Shown in pieces: positions 38,551 through 47,959 of a stretch of 64,000 nt of DNA (the first letter of the stretch is position 1; each line of letters starts with the position of its first letter). The notes beneath the pieces were generated by a model that was given only the letters and a program-made list of their open reading frames with translations, did no database searches and was not told where the DNA came from. Location of the stretch: positions 1 to 64,000 of the forward strand of contig CAQWMM010000004.1 of the NCBI GenBank assembly GCA_948907985.1, given 5' to 3'. The translations under genes were made by a program, and so were the position numbers. Source of the DNA: an uncultured Bacillota bacterium (GTDB lineage: Bacteria > Bacillota > Dehalobacteriia > UBA4068 > UBA4997).

Positions 38551-38606
38551 TTTCAAAAGCCCCCTTTTTCTACTATAATAATATTTTATTACAACTTAAA
38601 GACGTC

Positions 38607-39869
38607 TTATTTTATATACTCCACGCCCATATACTTCTGAAGTACCTCCGGCACTTTTACAGAACCGTCCGGCTGCAAATAATTTTCCAAAATAGCGGCC
38701 ACTGTGCGCCCCACTGCCAAACCAGAGCCATTCAGAGTATGCACATATTCCGGCTTGCTCTTCGCATCCCGGCGGAAACGGATATTAGCGCGCCGCGCCT
38801 GATAATCCTCAAAATTGCTGCAAGAAGAAATCTCCCGATAAACCCCCGCGCCGGCCATATAAACCTCAATATCATAAGTTTTCGCCGAACTAAAGCCCAG
38901 ATCGCCGCCGCAAAGGGTAACCACCTGATAAGGCAGGCCCAGCATCTGCAAAAGAACCTCTGCGTCATGCGTCAGCGCCTCTAGCTCGTCATAGCTGTTT
39001 TCCGGCATACAGAATTTAACCAGCTCCACCTTATTAAATTGATGCTGACGAATAATGCCCCGGGTATCGCGCCCAGCCGAACCGGCCTCCGCTCTAAAAC
39101 AGGCCGAATAAGCGCAGTGGTGAATCGGCAGCTTTGCGCCGTCCAAAATCTCGTCAGCATAGAGATTGGTAACCGGTACCTCGGCGGTCGGGATCAAATA
39201 ATAGTCCGTACCCTCCACATGGAACATATCCTCGGCAAATTTCGGCAGCTGGCCGGTGCCGGTCATGGCCTTGCTGTTAACCATATACGGCGGGAAGATT
39301 TCCACATAACTTTTAGAAGTATGCACATCCAAAAAGAAGTTATACACCGAGCGTTCCAGCCGCGCGCCCAAACCGCGGTATACCACAAAGCGCGCCCCGG
39401 AGATTTTGGCTGCCCGTTCAAAATCCAGAATACCCAAACTTTCCGCAATATCCCAGTGATTTTTCGGCTCGGCAATCTGCGGCAGCTCGCCCCAGCGGCG
39501 CTGTACCGGATTATCCGCGTCAGAATTGCCAAAGGGCACGCTTTCATTGGGAATATTCGGAATAGCCAGCAAAGTAGTACGAATTGTTTCCTCCGCCGTT
39601 TTCACCTGCGCGTCCAGTCCGGCAATCTCATCGCCCAGTTCGCGCATCTTTTCCATAATCGGCGCGGCGTCCTGGCCGTTTTTCTTCAACACGCCAATTT
39701 CCTTAGAAGCCGCGTTACGTTCCGCTTTCATCTGCTCCACCTTAGCCAAAAGCTCTTTGCGGCTGGCTTCCGCCTGCAAAAATGGCCCCAAATCCACCTC
39801 AATATTACGTTTCTTCAACTTCTCAACCACCAATTCCGGATTGGCAGCCACAAACCTTGCGTCCAACAT
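38607..39869 (-). CDS. serS: Seryl-tRNA synthetase
   Basis: 420 residues. N-terminal antiparallel coiled coil for the tRNA-Ser long arm ([20 protein letters not shown]), class II motif 2 ([21 protein letters not shown]) and motif 3 ([18 protein letters not shown]). TAGGAGGA precedes the ATG. The leader contains two copies of a 45-base sequence, each with that ribosome site (39872-39917 and 39953-39998). Confidence 0.97.
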   Translation of the reverse strand: MLDARFVAANPELVVEKLKKRNIEVDLGPFLQAEASRKELLAKVEQMKAERNAASKEIGVLKKNGQDAAPIMEKMRELGDEIAGLDAQVKTAEETIRTTLLAIPNIPNESVPFGNSDADNPVQRRWGELPQIAEPKNHWDIAESLGILDFERAAKISGARFVVYRGLGARLERSVYNFFLDVHTSKSYVEIFPPYMVNSKAMTGTGQLPKFAEDMFHVEGTDYYLIPTAEVPVTNLYADEILDGAKLPIHHCAYSACFRAEAGSAGRDTRGIIRQHQFNKVELVKFCMPENSYDELEALTHDAEVLLQMLGLPYQVVTLCGGDLGFSSAKTYDIEVYMAGAGVYREISSCSNFEDYQARRANIRFRRDAKSKPEYVHTLNGSGLAVGRTVAAILENYLQPDGSVKVPEVLQKYMGVEYIK

Positions 39870-39871
39870 TT

Positions 39872-39998
39872 TTAAATCCTCCTACATTTAATAAATATGA
39901 TATGCTTAATTTTTTATTTTCAAATTATATAAAAACTTAAAAGAAGATTAATTTAAAAATCCTCCTACGTTTAATAAATTATGATATGCTTAATTTTT
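39872..39998. repeat. Direct repeat of the serS leader
   Basis: Two near-identical copies of about 45 bases (39872-39917 and 39953-39998) containing TCCTCCTAC and ATATGCTTAATTTTT on the plus strand, that is, the serS ribosome site and upstream sequence. Only the copy next to serS is followed by a start codon. Confidence 0.75.
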
Positions 39999-40644
39999 AT
40001 AACAGCAACAGCCTTGCCAAAGCATTAACATCCGCCACATAATAGTCCGCGCCAGCCACGAGTAACTCTTCTTTGCTGCCAACGCCCCAGCCTACGCCGA
40101 TTGTCTGCATACCGGCCGCCTTGCCGCAAGCAATATCCACCGCCGCATCGCCGATAAAGGCCGTCTTCTGCGTATCCGTCGCCGGGATTTTCATTTCGGC
40201 CAGAGCCAGCAGGGCCGGTTCTGGATCTGGTTTGTGCTTTTCACTGGCCTCTATGCCAAATATTTTCACAAAATAATCCTGAACACCTAAAATCTCTGCC
40301 GACCAATCCGCGCCCCACTGCAAACGGCTGGTAACAATACACATTGGAACTTCCGCCTCCTGCAATTTATCCACCAATGTGGGAATACCGGCAAAAGGCC
40401 TGATCATCTTGGGCAAATACAAAAAATTATATTCCCGAAAATTGTCCATATACTCCTGTTCCCGGCCCGGCGCAAACTCCGCTGCCGTTTCATACATCGG
40501 CCGGCCAATAAAGCTTTTAGCGGCCTCTTCATTCCAGGAAAGGCCCATTTTTTCGTGCGTCGCCTGCGAGCTGCGCAAAATCATCGGCACACTGTCAGAA
40601 AGTGTGCCATCCAAATCAAAAATCAAAGCGTCAAATTTCGCCAT
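39997..40644 (-). CDS. HAD-superfamily hydrolase (phosphoglycolate phosphatase-like)
   Basis: 215 residues. HAD motif I DLDGTLSDSVPM, motif II IVTSRLQW, motif III Lys in EKHKPDPEPAL, motif IV IGDAAVDIACGKAAGM. The cap domain is of the Gph/PpaX type. It dephosphorylates a small phosphate ester; substrate is not readable from sequence. AAGGAAG precedes the ATG; parB lies 17 bases upstream, so it is probably in the same transcript. Confidence 0.85.
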   Translation of the reverse strand: MAKFDALIFDLDGTLSDSVPMILRSSQATHEKMGLSWNEEAAKSFIGRPMYETAAEFAPGREQEYMDNFREYNFLYLPKMIRPFAGIPTLVDKLQEAEVPMCIVTSRLQWGADWSAEILGVQDYFVKIFGIEASEKHKPDPEPALLALAEMKIPATDTQKTAFIGDAAVDIACGKAAGMQTIGVGWGVGSKEELLVAGADYYVADVNALARLLLL

Positions 40645-40661
40645 ACCGCACCACTTCCTTT

Positions 40662-41594
40662 TTAAAATTCCACATCCGGCAAAAGAATCTCCAAAAGCCG
40701 CGCAAGCTCATCATCACTATAATATTCTAACATAATGCGGCCGCCCTTACGCGTCTTTTGCAGCTTAACCTTAGTCTGTAAACGCGCGCAAAGCTTATCA
40801 GAGATATCCCGCAGCAACAATTCCTCACTTTTAGGCGACGCCGCCGGTTTCAAGCTGTCTTTACGCTGTTTTTCCACCGGTCTATTTTCTTCTGCCGACG
40901 AAGTATAAAGCAAAGCCGGATTTTTAGCCATTTCTTCCGTTTGACGCACCGTCAGGCCCTCCGCCTGTACTTTTTCCGCCAGAGCCAAACGATCCGCTTC
41001 ACTTTCCGCCATCAACAAAGCCTTGCCGTGTCCAGCCGAAATCCGCCCGGAGCTTATCAGGTCGCGGATCTGTTCCGGCAGCGCCAACAAGCGCAGAGTA
41101 TTGGCAATATAAACCCGAGATTTACCCAAACGGTCAGCCAGCGTGGCCTGCGTATAGCCATGTTCATCCAAAAGCCGCCGGTAGCAGGCCGCCTCCTCCA
41201 GAGGGTTTAAATCCTGACGCTGAATATTTTCAATTAACGCTACCTCCAGTGTAACGTCATCAGTCAGAGTTTTCAAAATAGCCGGTATTTTCTTCAAACC
41301 GGCCATTTTGGCCGCCCGCCAACGACGTTCCCCAGCAACAATTTCATATTTATAACGTTTGCCAACGATCGGCCGCACTAAAATTGGCTGCAAAACGCCC
41401 TGTTCCTTAATACTGGCCGCAAGTTCACGCAATTTGCCCTCTTCAAAAATCCGACGCGGCTGTTCCTCATTAGGTGAAACCGCCTCCAGATCAAGCTGCA
41501 AAACCTGTTTGCCCTCCAGCCGGGGCGTCAAATTGATTGCCGGCTGATTGCCAAAAAGAGCGTCCACACCGCTGCCCAGGCCTTTTTTTACCAT
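40662..41594 (-). CDS. parB: Chromosome partitioning protein ParB
   Basis: 310 residues. ParB/Srx CTPase domain with GERRWRAAKMAGL and ENIQRQDLNPLEEA, a helix-turn-helix (QATLADRLGKSRVYIANTLRLL) split here over 20 residues as two parts TQATLADRLGK and SRVYIANTLRLL, and a C-terminal dimerisation domain. It binds parS, loads SMC and works with ParA. ATG 41594 (MVKKGLGSGVDALFG) follows GGGGGA. Two parS-like sites lie nearby at 43297 and 45590. Confidence 0.95.
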   Translation of the reverse strand: MVKKGLGSGVDALFGNQPAINLTPRLEGKQVLQLDLEAVSPNEEQPRRIFEEGKLRELAASIKEQGVLQPILVRPIVGKRYKYEIVAGERRWRAAKMAGLKKIPAILKTLTDDVTLEVALIENIQRQDLNPLEEAACYRRLLDEHGYTQATLADRLGKSRVYIANTLRLLALPEQIRDLISSGRISAGHGKALLMAESEADRLALAEKVQAEGLTVRQTEEMAKNPALLYTSSAEENRPVEKQRKDSLKPAASPKSEELLLRDISDKLCARLQTKVKLQKTRKGGRIMLEYYSDDELARLLEILLPDVEF

Positions 41595-41619
41595 GCTGTT
41601 TTTTCCCCCTTGCAACAAG

Positions 41620-42405
41620 TTATTTTCTCTTTTTTCTGGTTTTCTTCAATCCACAGCGTTCCAAAACCAACTGCGCCAAATCATGGTAAGCCTCCGCACC
41701 CCGGCTTTTAGCGTCATAACGGCTAATCGGCAGCCCATGGCTAGGGGCTTCAGACAAGCGCACATTGCGGGGAATAACCACCTCAAACACCAAATCGCCA
41801 AAATGTTCTTTAACCTGATCCACCACCTGGGCCGCCAAATTAATCCGTCCGTCATACATCGTCAGCAACACGCCCAAAATATTCAAAGCTGGATTAAAGG
41901 TTTGCCGAACTTTCAAAAAAGTATTTATCAACTGCTGCAAACCCTCCAAAGCGTAATATTCCGCCTGAACCGGAATAATCAGGCTGTCGGCCGCCGTAAG
42001 CGCATTAAGCGTCAGCAGACCAAGAGAGGGCGGGCAATCCACCAGTACAAAGTCATAAGCGTCGGCCACCGGCTGCAAACCGCGCAGCAAACGGCTTTCC
42101 CTCTCCTCCAAGGACACCAGCTCCAACTCGGCCCCAGCAAGATTAATATCAGCCGGCAGCAAATACAAATTATTAAAGTTTGTTTCAATAACAGCCTCCG
42201 CAGGCTGACACTCCTCCGTTAACACCTGATAAATACTGGCCGTAAGTTCGCGCCGGTTAATGCCCAAACCACTGGTAGCATTACCCTGCGGGTCCAAATC
42301 CACCACCAGCGTTTTTTTGCCCAGCCCAGCCAGCGCGTCCGCCAAATTGATTACAGTTGTGGTTTTAGCCACGCCGCCTTTTTGATTAGCAACCGCAATT
42401 ATCAT
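41620..42405 (-). CDS. parA: Chromosome partitioning ATPase ParA (Soj)
   Basis: 261 residues. Deviant Walker A ANQKGGVAKTTTVINLADAL, Walker B VLVDCPPSLGLLT. A dynamic ATPase for origin segregation together with ParB. It begins MIIAVANQKGG, 15 bases after the rsmG stop, and parB begins 26 bases after its stop, so the set is one operon. Confidence 0.96.
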   Translation of the reverse strand: MIIAVANQKGGVAKTTTVINLADALAGLGKKTLVVDLDPQGNATSGLGINRRELTASIYQVLTEECQPAEAVIETNFNNLYLLPADINLAGAELELVSLEERESRLLRGLQPVADAYDFVLVDCPPSLGLLTLNALTAADSLIIPVQAEYYALEGLQQLINTFLKVRQTFNPALNILGVLLTMYDGRINLAAQVVDQVKEHFGDLVFEVVIPRNVRLSEAPSHGLPISRYDAKSRGAEAYHDLAQLVLERCGLKKTRKKRK

Positions 42406-42419
42406 TTTTTTCTCCTAGT

Positions 42420-43268
42420 TTAAAAAGGATTTTTCTTGATGACCGCCGTTCTTCTTGGCAAATCGCGGCGGCACGGTACCACCTTTTTAATTATCACAAT
42501 ACTACGTTTTTCGCCGCCCGGCAGTTTATACTCCTGAACTTCTTCCAGACGGCCGCCCAGCTGGAAAATCGCGTTTTTTGCCGCGTCAACCTCTTCCTGA
42601 TAATTGTCGCCTTTCATAGCCAAAAAGAGACCCTCCATCTTTACCATCGGCAGGCAATATTCCGTCAGAACATTCAGCGGGGCCACCGCTCTGGCCGTTG
42701 CAAAATCAAACTGTTCGCGATAAAGCGCCAAATGCCCGGCCTCTTCGGCACGCATACGTCCGATATGAATATTACAAATATTAATCCGCTCCGTTGTAAA
42801 CTTCACAAACTCATAGCGCTTATTCTGCGAATCAATAACCGCAAACCGATTATCCGGATGTGTAATAGCCAGCGGAATAGCCGGCATGCCCGCGCCGGTA
42901 CCAACATCGATCATCCGCCGTTTGGTGCTGCCCGCCAAAAATGGCGAGAGCATCAGACTGTCGATAATATGTTTGCAGGCAAACTCTTCCGGGTCGGTAA
43001 TCGCCGTCAGATTAATATTAGCGTTGCTGCGCACCACAATTTCATAATAATCAGCCAGCATTTCTTCCATTTCTTCGTCCAATTCCACACCGGTTGGCTT
43101 AATATGCTTTTTCACCATATTAATAAATTTTGTTCGGTCAATTTTAATACCGTCCGCCGTATAATCGCGCAAATCGTCCAAATTTTCCTCGGCAAGCGGT
43201 TCGCCGTAAGTAAACCGCTCCGCCGCCGGTGATTCCCGATTGACTATTTTCTTAAATAAATTAAACAT
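42420..43268 (-). CDS. rsmG: 16S rRNA (guanine527-N7)-methyltransferase
   Basis: 282 residues. SAM-binding Rossmann motif MIDVGTGAGMPAIPLAI, VIDSQNKRYEFV, and FATARAVAPLNVLTEYCLP. A further in-frame start upstream (43313) would translate the parS-like site as MFHVKH, a common annotation artefact; ATG 43268 with GGGGAG before it is better. An N-terminal extension of about 30 residues precedes the usual start, somewhat longer than in other Firmicutes. It methylates G527 of 16S rRNA. Confidence 0.93.
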   Translation of the reverse strand: MFNLFKKIVNRESPAAERFTYGEPLAEENLDDLRDYTADGIKIDRTKFINMVKKHIKPTGVELDEEMEEMLADYYEIVVRSNANINLTAITDPEEFACKHIIDSLMLSPFLAGSTKRRMIDVGTGAGMPAIPLAITHPDNRFAVIDSQNKRYEFVKFTTERINICNIHIGRMRAEEAGHLALYREQFDFATARAVAPLNVLTEYCLPMVKMEGLFLAMKGDNYQEEVDAAKNAIFQLGGRLEEVQEYKLPGGEKRSIVIIKKVVPCRRDLPRRTAVIKKNPF

Positions 43269-43296
43269 ATACTCCCCTGGTCTTAAAATGTTTAAA

Positions 43297-43312
43297 TGTT
43301 TCACATGAAACA
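43297..43312. promoter_or_regulatory. parS-like site 1
   Basis: TGTTTCACATGAAACA, one base from the standard parS TGTTTCACGTGAAACA. It is located just before rsmG, in its leader. Confidence 0.85.
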
Positions 43313-43324
43313 TTTTTTATAATT

Positions 43325-43460
43325 TTGACAAACTATTTTACAATAATTATCTAATAAAAGATTTTCTTTATAGAATAAATTCTGTTTTTGATACTCTTTT
43401 TTAGTATTGACAAACAATTTTATAATAATTATCTAATAAAAGTTTTTCTTTATAGAATAA
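43325..43460 (+). repeat. Tandem promoter-like repeat, copies 1 and 2
   Basis: Two copies of 54 bases (43325-43378 and 43407-43460) starting TTGACAAACTATTTTACAAT / TTGACAAACAATTTTATAAT and ending CTTTATAGAATA. Related copies are at 45480, 45618 and 51084. This fills the 290-base rsmG-mnmG gap together with parS 1. Confidence 0.7.
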
Positions 43461-43558
43461 TATATTATTCTGGCATAGAATTTTTCTCTAAAAAATAGGA
43501 AACCTTTCTATCATATATAATAAGATATTTTCTCCAGAATGTCAAGATTATAAAAAAA

Positions 43559-45466
43559 TCAAGATTTCAAAATAATGAGTAGAACGGCAATGTCCGCCGG
43601 CGAAACACCGGTAATCCGCCCAGCCTGCCCCAGATTATCCGGCCGAACGGCGGCCAGCTTTTGGCGCGCCTCCAGGCTCAGTCCCTCAATTTTGCTATAA
43701 TCCAAATCCAGCGGCAATTTTTTGCTTTCCAGCTTGGCAAAGCGCGCCACCTGCTCCTGCTGCTTTTTAATATAACCCGCATATTTTGCCGCAATATCCA
43801 GCTGCTCTGCCACATCGCGGCTTTGCGGCTCCCGGTGCAAAATTTGGCAGACCTGCCGGTAGTCAACCTCCGGCCTTTTCAGCAATTCCCAGGCGCGGAT
43901 ATTGCAGGAGAGCGCCGGCTGCAAATTAACGGCGGCGGCATTTTCCTGCGTTATCACCGCCTGCTCCAAAAAATGTTTTTCAGCAGCCACCGCCTGCTCC
44001 TTAGTCTGCCAGCGGTGATAAGCGGCGTTATCCGTCAAACCAAGTTTATAACCCAACTCCGTCAAACGGCTGTCAGCATTATCATTGCGCAGCAAAAGAC
44101 GATATTCCGCCAGAGAAGTAAACATACGGTATGGCTCGGTTACGCCCTTACTTACCAAATCATCAACCAAAACGCCCAGATAGGCGTCCGCCCGGCCCAG
44201 AACCAAAGCCGGCCTTTTAAGCAAACTTAGAGCGGCGTTAGCCCCGGCCAGCAGGCCTTGTCCGGCTGCCTCCTCATAACCGGATGTGCCGTTAATCTGA
44301 CCGGCAGTGTATAGCCCAGCCACCGGTTTAGTTTCCAATGTTAGTTTCAGCTGGGTTGGTTCCACAAAATCATATTCAATGGCATAGGCCGGCCTGATTA
44401 TTTTAACCGCTTCCATTCCCGGAATAGTGCGCATAAAAGCATACTGCACATCTTCCGGCAAACTAGTAGACATACCCTGCACATAATATTCGTTGGTGTC
44501 CAGTCCCTCCGGCTCCAAAAAAAGCTGGTGATGTGGCCGCCCCGGAAAACGGCGCAGTTTATCTTCAATCGACGGGCAATAACGCGGGCCAATGCCCTTA
44601 ATCAGACCGCTATACAGCGGGCAACGGTGCATATTATCCAAAATGGCGCGGTGTGTTGCTTCATTAGTATAAGTCAGCCAGCAGGAAATATTTGGCCTTT
44701 TCACACCCACCGGCGGCGTATAGGAAAAATGCAGGCCGCTGTCATCCCCCGGCTGCTCTTCCATGCGGCCAAAATCCAAGGTATTCTTATCCACACGGGC
44801 GGGCGTGCCCGTCTTAAAGCGTCCAAGCTTAAAACCTAAGGCCCGCAGACTATCCGAAAGATAAACCGCCGGTGGATAACCGGCCGGCCCAGAGGGATAG
44901 GCACAGCTGCCCATAATCACATTGCCCTTTAAATATGTGCCGCTGGTAATCACCAACCGCCGGCAACGATAAATTGCCCCAGTGCGCAGACGCAGACCGC
45001 AAATTTGCGGCTGACCACTTTCAGCCATTTCGGTTAAAATTGCCACCGCCTCGCCCTGCTTAATATCCAACTCCGGCTGTGCCTGCAAATAGGCCAGCAT
45101 CGTGCGCTGATACAACTTTTTATCAATCTGGGCGCGCAGCGCCTGCACCGCCGCCCCTTTGCTGGTATTCAACAAACGAATTTGAATTTGCGTCAAATCG
45201 GTGATTTTGGCCATCGCGCCTCCCAAGGCGTCAATCTCGCGCACAATCACGCCCTTGGCCGGCCCACCGATTGAGGGATTGCAGGGAGCCATGGCCACAC
45301 TGTCCATAGAAAGCGTAACCAACAAGGTGGATACGCCTAAACGCGCCGCAGCCAGCGCCGCTTCACATCCGGCATGCCCCGCGCCCACCACAATCACGTC
45401 ATACTCGCCAGCCTCAAAACAATCTACATCATTATTATCTAATAATTTGTAATCTTGACAAACCAT
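43559..45466 (-). CDS. mnmG: tRNA uridine 5-carboxymethylaminomethyl modification enzyme MnmG
   Basis: 635 residues. FAD-binding motif [20 protein letters not shown] near residue 22, then [17 protein letters not shown] and the conserved [13 protein letters not shown]. The C-terminal helical domain is present. With MnmE it modifies U34 of tRNAs. The partner mnmE lies 14 kb away on the other side of oriC in opposite orientation, whereas in many Firmicutes they are adjacent. The start at 45466 is the only ATG; ribosome site is weak (AAGAAG). Confidence 0.96.
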   Translation of the reverse strand: MVCQDYKLLDNNDVDCFEAGEYDVIVVGAGHAGCEAALAAARLGVSTLLVTLSMDSVAMAPCNPSIGGPAKGVIVREIDALGGAMAKITDLTQIQIRLLNTSKGAAVQALRAQIDKKLYQRTMLAYLQAQPELDIKQGEAVAILTEMAESGQPQICGLRLRTGAIYRCRRLVITSGTYLKGNVIMGSCAYPSGPAGYPPAVYLSDSLRALGFKLGRFKTGTPARVDKNTLDFGRMEEQPGDDSGLHFSYTPPVGVKRPNISCWLTYTNEATHRAILDNMHRCPLYSGLIKGIGPRYCPSIEDKLRRFPGRPHHQLFLEPEGLDTNEYYVQGMSTSLPEDVQYAFMRTIPGMEAVKIIRPAYAIEYDFVEPTQLKLTLETKPVAGLYTAGQINGTSGYEEAAGQGLLAGANAALSLLKRPALVLGRADAYLGVLVDDLVSKGVTEPYRMFTSLAEYRLLLRNDNADSRLTELGYKLGLTDNAAYHRWQTKEQAVAAEKHFLEQAVITQENAAAVNLQPALSCNIRAWELLKRPEVDYRQVCQILHREPQSRDVAEQLDIAAKYAGYIKKQQEQVARFAKLESKKLPLDLDYSKIEGLSLEARQKLAAVRPDNLGQAGRITGVSPADIAVLLIILKS

Positions 45467-45479
45467 TCTTCTTAAAATC

Positions 45480-45694
45480 TTGACAAACTATGTGTCATAA
45501 TTCCTCTCATATCATTTCATCTCTATAAAAATAGGACTACTTTCTAAAATATTAGAATAACCCCGCTCCGAATTTTCAAAGCCTTAAAATGTTTCACATG
45601 AAACATCTTTTATAATATTGACAGACTATATTACGTTATACTTCTATTAAAATTTTATCTCTATAGAATAGGATTGCTTTTCTAAAATACTAAA
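45480..45694 (+). repeat. Promoter-like repeat, copies 3 and 4
   Basis: 45480-45553 (TTGACAAACTATGTG...) and 45618-45694 (TTGACAGACTATATTAC...), each ending CTATA-AATAGGA and TTTCTAAAATA-like blocks. The parS-like site 2 lies between them. This accounts for the 280-base mnmG-ilvN gap. Confidence 0.6.
45590..45605. promoter_or_regulatory. parS-like site 2
   Basis: TGTTTCACATGAAACA, identical to site 1 including the same changed centre base. Confidence 0.85.
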
Positions 45695-45746
45695 CTAAAC
45701 CCTCTCCTGATTGCCAAGGCCTCAAAAAATCCGGAATGCCAAAGCC

Positions 45747-46262
45747 TTAAAAAGATGAGGTAAAGCTGATCGGTTCGACGGAAAGCGAGATTTCGCCAGT
45801 ACGAATAATTTCGATAATGCCGTATTTCTGCATAATCTCGCAGAAAGAGTCAATTTTGCGGCTGTCGTTGGTAACCTCAATAACCATCGACTGGGCGTTG
45901 AAGTCGATAATATGCCCATGGAAAACCTGCACCACGCCCATAATCTCCTGGCGCATAGCCTCGGAGGATTTAATTTTAACCAACGCCAGCTCACGGCTCA
46001 TTGAACCGGCTTTAGAAAGATGCACCACCCGATACACCTGCACCAGCTTTTCAATCTGCGCCATAATCTGTTCCAGCTGCCAGTCAGCCGAAACCTGCAC
46101 CACCAGAGAAATCCGCGTTACATTGTCCTTTTCCGTTTTAGAGGCCGCGATAGATTCAATATTATAACCCCGTCTGGAAATCAAACCGGAAACATGGGTT
46201 AAAACGCCGGGGCTATCCTCCACAAATACGGCCAGCTGTTTTCTTTTCAATCCCTTTTCCAT
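45747..46262 (-). CDS. ilvN: Acetolactate synthase small (regulatory) subunit
   Basis: 171 residues. N-terminal ACT domain (LAVFVEDSPGVLTHVSGLIS, RRGYNIESIAAS) binds valine for feedback control; C-terminal regulatory domain follows (ALVKIKSS, FHGHIIDF, IIEIIRTGEISL). ATG 46262 has the better spacing to GGGGGTG than ATG 46268 and overlaps the ilvB stop by one base. It pairs with IlvB. Confidence 0.94.
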   Translation of the reverse strand: MEKGLKRKQLAVFVEDSPGVLTHVSGLISRRGYNIESIAASKTEKDNVTRISLVVQVSADWQLEQIMAQIEKLVQVYRVVHLSKAGSMSRELALVKIKSSEAMRQEIMGVVQVFHGHIIDFNAQSMVIEVTNDSRKIDSFCEIMQKYGIIEIIRTGEISLSVEPISFTSSF

Positions 46263-47959
46263 CAGCATTCACCCCCTGCAAAAACCATATCGGAAAGCGA
46301 TTTGCCCGGCGCTACCATCGGCATAACATCCTCCAGCTCGTCCACCATAACCTCCAGCACCACCGGCCCTTTAGCCGCCTGCGCTTTTAAAAGTCCCTCC
46401 TGCAGTTGCTCCGGTTTTTCCACTTTAATTCCCTGGCAGCCCATCACCTCGCCGAGAGCGGCAAAGCTAAGTTTAAACTCATGCTTAGAGGCCGACATCC
46501 GCTCGTTATAAAACATTCTCTGCCATTGGCGCACCATACCCAAACCGCGGTTATTCAGCACCAAAACCTTAACCGGCAGCTGCTCCTCGGCCAGGGTTGC
46601 CAATTCCTGGCAGTTCATCATAATACTACCGTCGCTGGAAACCAGCCAAACCTCTTTTGGCTGTTCGCTGCCCTCTTCCACCAAAGCAGCGCCCAGCGCC
46701 GCTGGCAGGCCATAGCCCATAGTGCCCAGGCCGCCGCTGGTTAAAAAGCTGCGCGGCTGCTTAAACGTCATATACTGCGCCGTCCACATCTGGTGTTGGC
46801 CAACGTCGGTACAAATAACCGCCTGGCCCTTGGTTAAACGGTTTAACTCTTCCAACACCGCCTCCGGCTTAATCACCTTGTCGGACTTTGCATAAGCCAG
46901 CGGCCTTTCTTCTTTCCATTTCTGGCAGGTTTTCTGCCATTCGGCAATATTACCAGTAGCCGCATTATCCGTCAGCAGTTTAATTGACCATTTCAAATCA
47001 CCCTGCAAGCGCCAATCCACACGCACATTTTTGTTAAACTCCGCTGGATCAATATCCAAATGAACCACCCGCGCCCCCGGCGCAAAAGTTTGCAGGGTGC
47101 CGGTAACCCGATCGTCAAAGCGCACGCCCAGCCCCAGCAGCAAATCGGTATGCTGTACCGCCATATTAGCTGCATAAGTGCCGTGCATACCCAACATACC
47201 CAAATGCAGCGGCTTGTCCGTCGGATAGGCAGAAAGCCCCATCAGACTGGCGCAAACCGGAATACCGGTTTTTTCAATAAAAGTATTCAGCTCTGCCGAC
47301 GCGCCGCTGCTCACCAGACCGCCGCCGATAAACAGCACTGGGCTATGGCTGCGGCCAAGCGCATCACAGATAGACTGCAAGTCAGAAGTATCCCCCTCCG
47401 CTTTTGGCTGATAACTCCATTTCAGGCTGGCCAAATCCGCCGAATAATCCCACTCGCCCTCATCAACTAAAACATCTTTGGGAATATCCACCACCACCGG
47501 GCCGGGCCGGCCAGTGCGGGCAATATAAAAAGCTTTCTTCAAAATCAGGGGCAGCTGTTCAACGTCCGGCACCAAAAAATTGTGCTTGGTAATCGGCGTA
47601 GTTATGCCAATCATATCCGCTTCCTGAAAAGAATCCTTGCCGATAGCCGGTCTGGTAACCTGGCAGGTAATACAAACCAGTGGTATAGAATCCATATTGG
47701 CGGTAGCAATGCCCGTAACCAAATTAGTAGCTCCCGGCCCGCTGGTGGATACGCAAACCCCCACCTGGCCGGAACGCCTGGCAAAACCGTCCGCCGCATG
47801 CACCGCGCCCTGCTCATGGCGGGTTAAAATATGGCGCAGGCCACTGTCATAAATCGCGTCATAAAGCGGCAAAGCCTGGCCGCCCGGATAACCGAAAATT
47901 GTTTTGATACCCTCTGCTTTGATGGCCTCCACCACCATTCTTGCACCACTTAACTGCAT
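46262..47959 (-). CDS. ilvB: Acetolactate synthase large (catalytic) subunit
   Basis: 565 residues, ThDP-dependent enzyme making acetolactate for Val/Leu/Ile synthesis. Catalytic Glu in FGYPGGQALPLYDAIYDS...RHEQGAVHAADGFAR; ThDP motif VSSDGSIMMNCQELATLAEEQLPVKVLVLNN; FAD region MLGMHGTYAANMAV. AAGGAGG precedes the ATG, which overlaps the end of scfB by 10 bases. So the SCIFF locus and ilvBN appear to share one transcript. Confidence 0.95.
   Translation of the reverse strand: MQLSGARMVVEAIKAEGIKTIFGYPGGQALPLYDAIYDSGLRHILTRHEQGAVHAADGFARRSGQVGVCVSTSGPGATNLVTGIATANMDSIPLVCITCQVTRPAIGKDSFQEADMIGITTPITKHNFLVPDVEQLPLILKKAFYIARTGRPGPVVVDIPKDVLVDEGEWDYSADLASLKWSYQPKAEGDTSDLQSICDALGRSHSPVLFIGGGLVSSGASAELNTFIEKTGIPVCASLMGLSAYPTDKPLHLGMLGMHGTYAANMAVQHTDLLLGLGVRFDDRVTGTLQTFAPGARVVHLDIDPAEFNKNVRVDWRLQGDLKWSIKLLTDNAATGNIAEWQKTCQKWKEERPLAYAKSDKVIKPEAVLEELNRLTKGQAVICTDVGQHQMWTAQYMTFKQPRSFLTSGGLGTMGYGLPAALGAALVEEGSEQPKEVWLVSSDGSIMMNCQELATLAEEQLPVKVLVLNNRGLGMVRQWQRMFYNERMSASKHEFKLSFAALGEVMGCQGIKVEKPEQLQEGLLKAQAAKGPVVLEVMVDELEDVMPMVAPGKSLSDMVFAGGEC

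Noticed and set aside
42420..43313. Start of rsmG at 43313 (MFHVKH)
   Set aside because: This translates the parS-like site; the ATG at 43268 with its own ribosome site fits better.
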